This document shows positions 26,016-34,779 of a stretch of DNA of 64,000 nt, piece by piece. Source of the DNA: Lachnospiraceae bacterium NK3A20 (GTDB lineage Bacteria; Bacillota; Clostridia; Lachnospirales; Lachnospiraceae). The translations under genes and the position numbers were made by a program. Position 1 is the first letter of the stretch. Each line of letters begins with the position of its first letter. The DNA lies in assembly GCA_900107575.1 (NCBI GenBank), contig FNQX01000008.1, positions 62,001 through 126,000 of the forward strand, written 5' to 3'. The notes under the pieces are model-generated. The model searched no databases, was not told where the DNA came from, and saw nothing but the letters and a program-made list of their open reading frames with translations.

Positions 26016-27715
26016 TAATCTGTCCCCAATTTCGCCGCGATGTGTGCCGCAGCGGCTTCCGCAACCTTCATGCCGTCAATGGCTGCCGAGGTGATGCCGC
26101 CGGCGTAGCCCGCGCCTTCCCCGCAGGGATAGAGACCTTCAATTTCCGACTGGAAATCCTCTCCCCGGAGAATGCGAACCGGCGATGAGGTTCTGCTCTC
26201 GATGCCGCAAACGTATGCCCCATCCCCCGTGTAGCCGGGGATCCGGTGCTCGAACGCCTGCATTCCTTCGATGAAATCCTGCGTGAGCTCTTCTGGCATC
26301 AGCGTGTGTACCGGCGCCGCGTGGCACTGTCCCTTGATGCAGAGGCGCTCTGCGTCCGAAAGATCATTTCCGTCCGGCGTCGCCTCGTAAACACCAGCCC
26401 CCTCGGCAAAGCCCTGTTCGAAGTCCCGGTATCGCTCCACCGGCACCCTGCCATCAGCCAGGCGGAAGGCCTTCTCTTCAATTTGCTCCTGGAATTCCAT
26501 GCCGGCGAGAACCTCTTCCGATTGGAAAATACCAGAGTCCACCGTTACCACAACGGCGCTGTTCGCACGCCTGGAATCCCGCAGGTAGTCGCTCATGCCG
26601 TTCACGGCAAGGCGGCCCGGCTCGCTGGACGCGTTGACGATGTAGCCGCCGGGACACATGCAGAAACTGTACACGCCCCTGCCGTCCTTTGCGTGCGCAG
26701 TCAGCTTGTAACTCACCGCGGGCAGATGCAGCCGCGCAAGCTCTCTCTCATCGGAAATGCCGTACTGCTGGTGATTGATGAGCGACTGCGGATGCGAGAC
26801 GCGAAGGCCGACAGCGAACGCCTTCTGTTCCATCGGAATCTTCTGTTCATACAGGCGCCGTATCGTATTCCTCGCGCTGTGTCCGGGCGCCAGGATCACA
26901 GTGTCCGTTGGAATATCATAGCAGGTGGTTTCCTGCCGCACCGTCACACCGGCAACGCGCCCGCCCTCAATGTGAAGATCTGTCATTTCCGACTGGAAAC
27001 GCACCTCCCCACCAAGCGAGATGATCTCATTTCTCAGGTTCACAACGACATTCCGCAGAACATCTGTGCCGATATGCGGGTGGAACTCATAGGAGATATC
27101 CTCCGTGGCACCCGCCTCGATGAACGTGCGCAGCACGAAATCCGTTCGCCCCTGTCGATCCTTCACGTTGGTATTGAGCTTGCCATCGGAGAAGGTCCCC
27201 GCGCCGCCCTCGCCGAACTGGCAGTTCGAGGAAGGGTCGAGAATTCCCTCCTGCCACAGCCGTTCCACGTCGGCGACGCGCTCCGCCATGGCCTTTCCAC
27301 GCTCCAGGATGATCGGCCGGAGGCCCGCTCTTGCGAGGAGGAGTCCCGCGAAAATACCAGCCGGCCCGAAGCCCACAATAACCGGGCGCTGCTTGGTGGC
27401 GGCATCTGTTGCATGAAGTTCTACCGGAAAATGATACTCCGCAGGCTCCTCATAGAGGACGTTTCGGTCGCGCAGCTTTTTCACGAGATTCTGCTCCCGC
27501 ACGCGGTCCTTCCCGAAGGAGACGGCGCAGGAATAAATGTCGAATAAATCCGGCTTCTTCCTCGCATCGACGGAGTGTCGCACGATCTTCCAGGAGAGAG
27601 GCTCCTCCCCCCGGATGCGCAGCGTCTTCCGAAGTTTCCCTTCGAGAAGAGAGGCTCCCTCCTTCGTATGAATATCGACTCCGCAGGGGAGCTTACATTG
27701 ATGAACTACGATCAA
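26015..27715 (-). CDS. FAD-dependent protein, COG2509-type
   Basis: This 566-residue flavoprotein has an N-terminal ~100-residue domain (LPCGVDIHTKEGASLLEGKLRK) and then the dinucleotide-binding motif VIVGFGPAGIFAGLLLARAG at about residue 115. NCQFGEGGAGTFSDGKL and TVILAPGHSARNTI follow, and the C terminus has GLYPCGEGAGYAGGITSAAIDGMK. The family is widespread and uncharacterised. The start is TTG at 27715, with GAGG seven bases upstream. The stop overlaps a family B repeat. The next flavoprotein gene is 41 bp upstream. Confidence 0.88.
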   Translation of the reverse strand: MIVVHQCKLPCGVDIHTKEGASLLEGKLRKTLRIRGEEPLSWKIVRHSVDARKKPDLFDIYSCAVSFGKDRVREQNLVKKLRDRNVLYEEPAEYHFPVELHATDAATKQRPVIVGFGPAGIFAGLLLARAGLRPIILERGKAMAERVADVERLWQEGILDPSSNCQFGEGGAGTFSDGKLNTNVKDRQGRTDFVLRTFIEAGATEDISYEFHPHIGTDVLRNVVVNLRNEIISLGGEVRFQSEMTDLHIEGGRVAGVTVRQETTCYDIPTDTVILAPGHSARNTIRRLYEQKIPMEQKAFAVGLRVSHPQSLINHQQYGISDERELARLHLPAVSYKLTAHAKDGRGVYSFCMCPGGYIVNASSEPGRLAVNGMSDYLRDSRRANSAVVVTVDSGIFQSEEVLAGMEFQEQIEEKAFRLADGRVPVERYRDFEQGFAEGAGVYEATPDGNDLSDAERLCIKGQCHAAPVHTLMPEELTQDFIEGMQAFEHRIPGYTGDGAYVCGIESRTSSPVRILRGEDFQSEIEGLYPCGEGAGYAGGITSAAIDGMKVAEAAAAHIAAKLGTD

Positions 27716-27756
27716 ATTAATACCTCATGCTGCGACGCATCAGCGTCACTTCAAAA

Positions 27757-29115
27757 TTAATTTTTTTTCGCTGCCGCACACCCTGCTTCGTACCCGGTGC
27801 ACATTGCGAAGGTGAGATTGTATCCGCCACAGATACCGTCAACGTCCAGGATCTCCCCCGCGAGGTAAAGACCTGGCGTAATCTTGGACTCCATGGTGTC
27901 CGGATCCACTTCATCCAGGGGGATGCCGCCCGCCGTCACCTGCGCCTTGTCATAACCGTTGGTCCCATCAATCGGAATCACAAGGCGTCTGCATTCAGAT
28001 AACAGCTCACCGGCAAGCGCTGCGATCTCTGCGGCACTCCCCAGCTTCTTCAATTTCTTCTCTGCGATCAGGTGATGCCGCTGGTAGAGGAAGGCGGCAA
28101 TTCTGTCGTTGACCGCGCCCGCAAGGATATCCAGGACGCAGTCTTCCCCGGAGAGGCTCTCAAGCTTCCGCTTTCGATAGGCCTCAAACGCAGCATCAGA
28201 GAACTCAGGCAGGAAATTCAGTATGGCACTCACTTTGCGGCCCGCCTTCAGTGCTCTTCCCGCAATGCGGCTTACCTGGAAGGCCGGAATACCGGAGACG
28301 CCGTAGTCCGTGAGCTGGATTTCACCCGTCTCCGTCCGGATACTCTGCCCGTCAATCGTAAGAGTCAGGCTCCCCTCCGCCCGGACGCCTGCCATCAGAT
28401 TAATATCCTCCAGCGGGGAAGTCAGTGAGCAGAGCGCCGGCACCTGCGCGATCAGGCTATGCCCCAGCTGCCGCGCCATCTCATAGCCTGACCCGTCGCA
28501 GGCAAAGGCCTTCGAGACTCTCCCTCCGGCTGCGAGGATCACCCGCTCTGCGCGGAAGTTCCTCCCGTCCGCCGCAGTCATGGCAAAGCCGCCATCCGGA
28601 AGCTGTTCCAGCTTTGTTACCCTGGTATCCGACAGGACCGGGATCTTCAATTGGCGCAGCCTGTGCAGCAGTGCCTGGACAATCGTGCCTGCCTGATCCG
28701 TTGCAGGATAGACATAGCCGTTTCGGTCATGCAGCCGCACGCCCATTCGCAGGAAGAACTCCCGCAGGGCGTCCGAACCGAATCTTTGCATAAATAAATA
28801 CGGATCGGTGTCGCCGTCCGTATAATAGCAGGTTTCATTCTGAACAAAGTTGGTCAGGTTGCACCTGCCATTCCCCGTCGCGTAGATCTTCGCGCCGGGC
28901 TTCCTGCCGGCATCCAGGACGAGCACAGCGGGATTCTCATAAAATGACTGCACAGATACGCTTCCTGCCGGGGCACCGACGGTATCGCCATGATCCGCGG
29001 CCTGCCTGCTGTTTTCCAGCGTTTCCCCTGCGCCGATGGCTGCCACAAGGCCTGCCGCACCGCCGCCGATGACGATGATTCTCTTCTCCGCGGTATATTC
29101 CTTCTCAGCTGCCAT
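27757..29115 (-). CDS. NAD(P)/FAD-dependent oxidoreductase, HI0933/BaiN-like
   Basis: This 452-residue protein has a Rossmann motif IIVIGGGAAGLVAAIGAG near the N terminus, KPGAKIYATGNGRCNLTN, and the C-terminal GLYLAGEILDVDGICGGYNLTFAMCTGY typical of the HI0933 family. An insertion of about 30 residues (ENSRQAADHGDTVGAPAG) follows the first motif. Members include BaiN of bile-acid metabolism, but the family is broad and that activity is not implied here. The start is taken at 29115; an in-frame ATG 13 codons upstream is possible. Confidence 0.88.
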   Translation of the reverse strand: MAAEKEYTAEKRIIVIGGGAAGLVAAIGAGETLENSRQAADHGDTVGAPAGSVSVQSFYENPAVLVLDAGRKPGAKIYATGNGRCNLTNFVQNETCYYTDGDTDPYLFMQRFGSDALREFFLRMGVRLHDRNGYVYPATDQAGTIVQALLHRLRQLKIPVLSDTRVTKLEQLPDGGFAMTAADGRNFRAERVILAAGGRVSKAFACDGSGYEMARQLGHSLIAQVPALCSLTSPLEDINLMAGVRAEGSLTLTIDGQSIRTETGEIQLTDYGVSGIPAFQVSRIAGRALKAGRKVSAILNFLPEFSDAAFEAYRKRKLESLSGEDCVLDILAGAVNDRIAAFLYQRHHLIAEKKLKKLGSAAEIAALAGELLSECRRLVIPIDGTNGYDKAQVTAGGIPLDEVDPDTMESKITPGLYLAGEILDVDGICGGYNLTFAMCTGYEAGCAAAKKN

Positions 29116-29213
29116 ACACGTTACCCTCGCCGCTGCCTTGCGCTCCTGCGTCATTTCGTAAAACTCAGACTTGCATTCAAAGTTTCAGTCAGCACCTTCT
29201 CTACGCTCCTGCA

Positions 29214-30875
29214 TCATTTCGCGAATCCGAACAGCTGTGCACAGCGATAAATGTACTTGCCTCCCGGAATGCGGTCGATGTTGGCAAGGTCCACCGCGCG
29301 GAAGAACAGGGAGAACGCAACGAACAGCACCACGAAGATCAGGAGCAGGAGGAACATGCCGCCGACGGGGATGATCTCGTCGGTGACAAAATCATTCAGC
29401 AGCATGACCGGCACATCCGCCGCTGCCGCCGCCGCGAGCACGAAGATATTGTCGAGAACCCAGGAGGATTCCGTCCTCTTCAGCAGGCTGTTCGCGGCAA
29501 GTCTCGTCGAAATAATGATGTAGGCTGCCCCGAACACCGCCATGGCGATCGGCAGTGCCTTCATAGAGATCGTGAGCACATGCATGAAGAGAAGCAGTGC
29601 GATCAGCTGGCAGACAAAGGCAAGCCCGCCGCTCAGCATAACGACCGAGGCGTATCCGCTCTTCCAGAAAAAGATGGCGAGGAGCACGGCCGTCGAGAGG
29701 AGGAACACGTTGACACTGCCAAGCTTCAGGGTGAGGATCGCCGACTCTCTCGCCTGCGTGTTCACGCCCAGATGTGCGATCTGCACAATGGGCTTGGCCG
29801 CGCCGAAGAGGAATGCCGAGATCGCAATGGAACAATAGGAGGCAAGCCGCAGCATCATGGAATACCGGATGCGAAGGCTCTTGTTCTTCTGCTGCAGGTA
29901 GTTGTCCGCGCAGGCGGAAGGCAGCTTTGAGAAGAACATGATGACAAAGGCGGTCATTCCCGCGATGACGGGGAAGGCAACACCCGCATATCCGTCCCAC
30001 CAGTGGAGACCGAAGCCTGCCCTGTCCTTATCGCCGTAAGAGACAAGGCCGATCCGGTAGTCCAGTGCGAAGACAAGGTACGGGATCAGCGCCGCGACAG
30101 TGATCGGGAGGAGCTTGCGGAAATAGTAAGGAATGAGGTCTTCCATCCTCTCGTCGTACTGGAGGCCGAAGCCCGTCTCTTCCCTTTCATAGATGTGCTT
30201 GATATGTGTCGTGAACACGAGGAGGAAAATGAAGGCGACCAGCGCCCCCGCACTGACGGAGAGCCCCAGCCCCGCGCCCGTGTAGACGGCACCGTACCGC
30301 TCATTCATGAGAAGGAGCGCGATCTTGTCGCCCCTCGTCCTGCCAAAGTGTGAAAGGAATCCGGAGCTTATAAGCGTCACCAGCGAGAACACCAGGATGG
30401 CGAATCGCGGAATGTGCGGGTAACCTGCCGCGTCGAGGAACCCTTTCATCGGTCCCAGCGTCATACCGAATAAAACAGCAGGCGCCAGTGTGTACAGCGT
30501 CAGATAGTCGTAGCGACTGCCGAAGATGAGGCCGGAAATCGGCTCTCCCGCGAGCGCCGCGACCAGGATCAGAATGAGTCCTGTCACGACGTGCGCCGTC
30601 TGTGCGCTTTTGTAGAAAAGCAGGGCGTCCGTCACCCGGTCGCGGTCAATTCTCTCCGCGATCTGAGCCGCGACCACGGCGCTGCCGCCACACACGAAAA
30701 TGCCCAGAAGGAGGACGAGAACCGCCACGGGGCCCGCCGCATAGAACAGGCCATCCGAACCGTTGACCGCCGATACGAGGAAACAGGATAGCGAGACCGC
30801 AAGAGCGAAAATACAGTACGCCAGAATGTTCCGGTCGATCATATTCACTTTTCTTCTGCGCACTGCCCTCGCCAT
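29214..30875 (-). CDS. Polytopic membrane protein, flippase/MATE-like
   Basis: This 553-residue protein has about 13-14 hydrophobic helices spread over its whole length, beginning ILAYCIFALAVSLSCFLVSA and ending FLLLLIFVVLFVAFSLFF. The spacing and basic loops resemble the polysaccharide-export/MurJ/SpoVB (MOP) superfamily. The substrate is unknown. The ATG at 30875 has GAGGA upstream, five bases after the ybeY stop; longer readings of the frame overlap ybeY. It is probably the last gene of nfnA-nfnB-phoH-ybeY-flippase. Confidence 0.72.
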   Translation of the reverse strand: MARAVRRRKVNMIDRNILAYCIFALAVSLSCFLVSAVNGSDGLFYAAGPVAVLVLLLGIFVCGGSAVVAAQIAERIDRDRVTDALLFYKSAQTAHVVTGLILILVAALAGEPISGLIFGSRYDYLTLYTLAPAVLFGMTLGPMKGFLDAAGYPHIPRFAILVFSLVTLISSGFLSHFGRTRGDKIALLLMNERYGAVYTGAGLGLSVSAGALVAFIFLLVFTTHIKHIYEREETGFGLQYDERMEDLIPYYFRKLLPITVAALIPYLVFALDYRIGLVSYGDKDRAGFGLHWWDGYAGVAFPVIAGMTAFVIMFFSKLPSACADNYLQQKNKSLRIRYSMMLRLASYCSIAISAFLFGAAKPIVQIAHLGVNTQARESAILTLKLGSVNVFLLSTAVLLAIFFWKSGYASVVMLSGGLAFVCQLIALLLFMHVLTISMKALPIAMAVFGAAYIIISTRLAANSLLKRTESSWVLDNIFVLAAAAAADVPVMLLNDFVTDEIIPVGGMFLLLLIFVVLFVAFSLFFRAVDLANIDRIPGGKYIYRCAQLFGFAK

Positions 30876-30880
30876 TCTAT

Positions 30881-31420
30881 CTATTCCTCTGTATGTGATT
30901 CTGTTGTCTGCATGTCTCTTGTGATGCCCAGCGCCTGCAGCGCCTTCTCCTGCTTGCCTTCCATCACCGTCGCTTCCTCCGGCGTCATGTGGTCGTACCC
31001 GCAAAGGTGCAGCATGGAGTGTGCGATGAGGAAGGCGAATTCGCGTAGCCTTGAGTGACCATAATCACTCGCCTGGCTGATCACGCGGTTCGTGTTGATC
31101 ACGATGTCGCCCAGCACCAGCCTCCCCGTATCGGGGTCGATGCAGTCCGGCGCATCCTCCTCCACATGGGAGAAATCGGAGGGTGCATCGTATTCCAGAT
31201 TCGGAAACGAGAGAACGTCCGTCTCCCGGTCGATGCCGCGGAAGCGCCGGTTCAGCTCGTGGATTTCCTCATCCTCTGTCAGGGTCAGAGACACCTCGAC
31301 ATCGTACGGGCAGCCCTCTTCATTGAGAACTTCCTGCGCGACTCTTTCTGTCGTCTCCTCCACCGGAAAATCGAACTTATCTGTGGAAGTGATTTCCGTG
31401 TTCAGTGTAACTTTGCTCAT
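30881..31420 (-). CDS. ybeY: Endoribonuclease YbeY (rRNA maturation)
   Basis: This 179-residue metallo-RNase acts in 16S rRNA 3' maturation and ribosome quality control. The zinc motif H-x3-H-x5-H is seen in AHSMLHLCGYDHMTPEE near residue 150, and the upstream LNRRFRGIDRETDVLSFP is conserved. Its start overlaps the end of phoH by 44 bp, the usual phoH-ybeY coupling. Confidence 0.94.
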   Translation of the reverse strand: MSKVTLNTEITSTDKFDFPVEETTERVAQEVLNEEGCPYDVEVSLTLTEDEEIHELNRRFRGIDRETDVLSFPNLEYDAPSDFSHVEEDAPDCIDPDTGRLVLGDIVINTNRVISQASDYGHSRLREFAFLIAHSMLHLCGYDHMTPEEATVMEGKQEKALQALGITRDMQTTESHTEE

Positions 31421-32360
31421 ATTCCTCGTAAGCCTTTACGATCTTCTGCACGATCGGATGCCGCACGACATCCCTGCTGTCAAGCTTGATGAAACTTATC
31501 CCTTCGATATTCTTCCTGCCAAGGACCTTTGTCGCCACATCGAGGCCGGAGCGTTTCGATGGCTCCAGATCCTTCTGCGTCGCGTCTCCCGTGATCACCG
31601 CGTGGGAGCCGAAGCCGAACCTTGTGAGGAACATCTTCATCTGCTCCGGTGTCGTGTTCTGCGCTTCATCCAGGATGATGTAGGCGTTGTCGAGCGTACG
31701 TCCCCTCATGTAGGCAAGCGGCGCGACCTCAATGAGACCCTTCTCCTGATTCGCCAGGAATTTCTCCGCGCCCATGATCTGGTACAGAGCATCGTACAGC
31801 GGCCGAAGGTAAGGGTCCACCTTGCTCTGCAGATCACCCGGCAGGAAGCCGAGCTTCTCGCCTGCCTCAATTGCGGGCCTTGTGAGGATAATCCTCTCAA
31901 CTTCCTTATTCTGGAACGCCGTGATTGCCATCGCCATCGCAAGGAACGTCTTGCCGGTACCCGCCGGTCCCTCGGCAAAGACGATCAGATTGTCGCGGAT
32001 TGCCTTCACATATTTCTCCTGCCCGAGCGTCTTGGGCTTGACCGGCTTGCCGCTCGTCGTGTGGCAAATGACGTCCTTGTCCAGTTCCGTGAAAAGATCA
32101 GGCTTCGCCTCATCTTTCATGGAGAGCGCATACTCCACCTTCTGATCTTCGATGGTGGCGCCGCTCCCTGCCGCCCCGGCCAGCTGGTTCAGCACCATGA
32201 TGGCTTTGGCGACTCCCTTCTTATCTCCCGTCACCTTGAGTACCCCGTCCCGGGATACCACAGTGACATCGAGATCCTTCTCTATTTTCCTGACATGGGC
32301 ATCGTGCTCGCCGAAGAGCGCACGCTGGATGTCAGCGCTGTAATCCAGATTGACTGTCAA
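31377..32360 (-). CDS. phoH: PhoH family ATPase
   Basis: This 327-residue protein has the Walker A motif VFAEGPAGTGKTFLAMAMA near residue 135, and Walker B with IILDEAQNTTPEQMKMFLTR near residue 230. The N-terminal ~100 residues form the KH-like domain of this family. It is an RNA-linked ATPase that commonly neighbours ybeY. The start is TTG at 32360 with GAGG seven bases upstream. Confidence 0.93.
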   Translation of the reverse strand: MTVNLDYSADIQRALFGEHDAHVRKIEKDLDVTVVSRDGVLKVTGDKKGVAKAIMVLNQLAGAAGSGATIEDQKVEYALSMKDEAKPDLFTELDKDVICHTTSGKPVKPKTLGQEKYVKAIRDNLIVFAEGPAGTGKTFLAMAMAITAFQNKEVERIILTRPAIEAGEKLGFLPGDLQSKVDPYLRPLYDALYQIMGAEKFLANQEKGLIEVAPLAYMRGRTLDNAYIILDEAQNTTPEQMKMFLTRFGFGSHAVITGDATQKDLEPSKRSGLDVATKVLGRKNIEGISFIKLDSRDVVRHPIVQKIVKAYEEYEQSYTEHGNHFHR

Positions 32361-32383
32361 TGAATTCCCTCTTCTATGCCGGG

Positions 32384-33781
32384 TTAATTCTTCGCGGACA
32401 GGTAGGCATCAATGGACTTCGCTGCCTGTTTGCCCGCGCCCATCGCGAGGATGACCGTCGCCGCACCGGTCACGGCATCGCCGCCCGCGAACACGCCTTC
32501 CTTCGTCGTCATCTCATCCTCGTTGACAATGATGCCGCCCTTTTTATTGACTTCCATGCCGTCTGTTGTTTTATGCAGGAGCGGGTTCGGGCTGGTGCCG
32601 AGCGCCATGATGACGCAGTCACAGTCCACGTGGAATTCGGAACCTTCGATTGCCTCGGGCCTTCTCCTGCCGGAAGCATCGGGCTCGCCCAGCTGCATAC
32701 GGATGCAGGTAATGCCGTTCACCCAGCCCGTTTCGGGATCTGTCGTGATTTCGACGGGGTTCGTCAGAAGATTGAAGATGATGCCCTCTTCCTTCGCGTG
32801 ACCGACCTCTTCCTTACGTGCCGGCAGTTCCTCTTCGGAACGGCGGTAGACGATGTGTGTCTCCGCGCCGAGGCGCAGCGCTGTTCTCGCCGCATCCATC
32901 GCAACATTGCCGCCGCCGACCACGACAGCTCTCTTCGCACGGTAAATCGGCGTTCTGCTGTCCTCCCTGTAGGCGTGCATGAGATTGGATCTTGTCAGAT
33001 ACTCGTTGGCAGAGAAGACGCCGAGCGCCTGCTCGCCGGGGATGCCCATGAAGCGGGGAAGACCCGCGCCGGATCCGACGAAGACGGCCTCGTACCCTTC
33101 CTTCTCCATCAGCTCTTCAATGGTGACGGAGCGGCCGACCACGACGTCCGTCTCGATCTTCACGCCGAGATTCTCCACGTTCTCGATCTCTCTTGCGACG
33201 ACTTTCTCCTTGGGGAGACGGAACTCGGGAATGCCGTAGACCAGGACGCCGCCCGCCTTGTGCAGCGCCTCGAAGATCGTCACCTCATACCCGAGCCTTG
33301 CAAGATCTCCGGCGCAGGTAAGGCCCGAAGGTCCCGCGCCGATGACAGCGACCTTGTGACCGTTCTTCGCAACCGGCTCCGGCTTGATATTCAGCTCTTT
33401 TGCCCTGTCGGCAACGTAGCGCTCGAGCTTGCCGATCGAAACGGCCTCACCGCGGATGCCGCGGATACATTTGCCCTCGCACTGGGTCTCCTGCGGGCAG
33501 ACACGACCGCAGACAGCAGGCAGCGCGCTGCTCTCACTGATAATGCGGTAGGCTTCCGCATCATCCCCTGTCTTCACCTTTGCAATGAATGCGGGAATAT
33601 TAATGGAAACAGGGCACCCCTCCACGCACATGGGGTTCTTGCAGTTGAGGCAGCGCTCTGACTCCGCGCGCGCCTCTTCCTCATTGTAGCCCAGGCAGAC
33701 TTCCTCGAAATTCGCAGCACGCTCTTTCGGAGCCTGCTCGCGAACCGGAACCTTTTTCATCATATCAACTGTGATCGCCAT
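32384..33781 (-). CDS. NADPH-binding flavoprotein subunit, NfnB/GltD-like
   Basis: This 465-residue protein has an N-terminal Fe-S region (CLNCKNPMCVEGCPVSINIPAFI and CGRVCPQETQCEGKC), an FAD motif VAVIGAGPSGLTCAGDLARLGYEV, and an NADP motif RAVVVGGGNVAMDAARTALRLGAE. Alone it would be called glutamate synthase small subunit-like (often annotated gltA). The adjacent gene encodes a matching FAD/[2Fe-2S] subunit, so the pair most likely forms NfnAB, the electron-bifurcating ferredoxin:NADP transhydrogenase. The ATG at 33781 follows GGAGAG. Confidence 0.88.
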   Translation of the reverse strand: MAITVDMMKKVPVREQAPKERAANFEEVCLGYNEEEARAESERCLNCKNPMCVEGCPVSINIPAFIAKVKTGDDAEAYRIISESSALPAVCGRVCPQETQCEGKCIRGIRGEAVSIGKLERYVADRAKELNIKPEPVAKNGHKVAVIGAGPSGLTCAGDLARLGYEVTIFEALHKAGGVLVYGIPEFRLPKEKVVAREIENVENLGVKIETDVVVGRSVTIEELMEKEGYEAVFVGSGAGLPRFMGIPGEQALGVFSANEYLTRSNLMHAYREDSRTPIYRAKRAVVVGGGNVAMDAARTALRLGAETHIVYRRSEEELPARKEEVGHAKEEGIIFNLLTNPVEITTDPETGWVNGITCIRMQLGEPDASGRRRPEAIEGSEFHVDCDCVIMALGTSPNPLLHKTTDGMEVNKKGGIIVNEDEMTTKEGVFAGGDAVTGAATVILAMGAGKQAAKSIDAYLSAKN

Positions 33782-33798
33782 ATATTCTCTCCTGATAT

Positions 33799-33855
33799 GT
33801 AACGGTGATGTATCTGTTCAGTACAGCCCGATGCAAAAGCCCAAGGGCTTGCTGC
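33799..33855. repeat. Short dispersed hairpin repeat, family D, copy 2
   Basis: Between nfnA and nfnB, this matches 227-285: TAACGGT, TGTTCAGTACAGCCCGA, then hairpin arms GCAAAAGCCC and GGGCTTGC. It lies inside a probable operon. Confidence 0.6.
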
Positions 33856-33863
33856 AACAGTGA

Positions 33864-34742
33864 CTATTTACAAACGCCGCAGCCGCCTTCGTGCGTTGCG
33901 CCTTCCTGCTCCTTAAGAAGAAGTCGTCCCTCTTCCGTCTTGTACAGCCGGCCGCGCAGCATGGCCTGGTCATAGTCGACCTTGCTGCCGTCGAACTCCG
34001 GTCCGTCCACGCAGGCGAACTTCACCTCACCGCCCACGAGAAGACGGCAGGCGCCGCACATACCGGTTCCATCCACCATGACCGTATTCATGGAAACAAC
34101 ACAGGGAAGACCCAGCTTCTCACACTGCATCGCAGTGAATTTCATCATGATCATGGGACCGATGATGACGCAGTGGTCGTATCTCTTCCCATCCTCATAG
34201 AGCTTTGCAAGGCACTGGCTGCCGTTACCGTGGAAGCCTTCGGAACCGTCGTCGGTCGCAAGATAGAGATTGCCGCAGACAGCGCGCATCTCATCAATCA
34301 TGATGAGGAGATCTTTGTTCCTCGCGCCCTGGATGCAGTCCGCGTCCACGCCGTGCTCATGGAGCCATTTGAGCTGATGATAAACAGGAGCCGTGCCGAC
34401 GCCGCCCGCGATAAAAATGATCTTCATCTTCTGCAGCTCTTCGATCGGGCGGTCTATCAGATCTGAGGGATTACCGAGGGGGCCTACCACATCAGCAAAG
34501 GCTTCTCCTACGGCAAGCTCCGACATACGGTAAGTCTCCGCACCGACCGTCTGGAATACAATGGTGACAGTGCCCGCCTCTTTGTCGTCGTCGCATACCG
34601 TCAGGGGAATTCTCTCGCCCTCGGCGTCTGCGCGCACGATCAGGAACTGACCGGGCAGCGCTTTAGCCGCAACGCGGGGAGCTCTGACCACCATCTTGTA
34701 TTCTTTGGGTCCGATCAGCTCTTTTTCCAGAATTTCAAACAT
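33864..34742 (-). CDS. FAD/[2Fe-2S] subunit, NfnA (sulfide dehydrogenase-like)
   Basis: This 292-residue protein resembles PyrK/NfnA-type ferredoxin-NADP reductases. It has an FAD-binding beta-barrel (LPGQFLIVRADAEGERIPLTV), an NAD-binding segment (IIFIAGGVGTAPVYHQLKWL), and a C-terminal [2Fe-2S] cysteine set in GTGMCGACRLLVGGEVKFACVDG. The ATG at 34742 sits 5 bp from GGAGG; the in-frame ATG 12 bp earlier is next to the ribosome binding site itself. With nfnB it probably couples NADH and reduced ferredoxin to NADPH formation. Confidence 0.87.
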   Translation of the reverse strand: MFEILEKELIGPKEYKMVVRAPRVAAKALPGQFLIVRADAEGERIPLTVCDDDKEAGTVTIVFQTVGAETYRMSELAVGEAFADVVGPLGNPSDLIDRPIEELQKMKIIFIAGGVGTAPVYHQLKWLHEHGVDADCIQGARNKDLLIMIDEMRAVCGNLYLATDDGSEGFHGNGSQCLAKLYEDGKRYDHCVIIGPMIMMKFTAMQCEKLGLPCVVSMNTVMVDGTGMCGACRLLVGGEVKFACVDGPEFDGSKVDYDQAMLRGRLYKTEEGRLLLKEQEGATHEGGCGVCK

Positions 34743-34779
34743 AGTTTCCTCCATTCACTTTGTTGCGGTACGTTGATTC

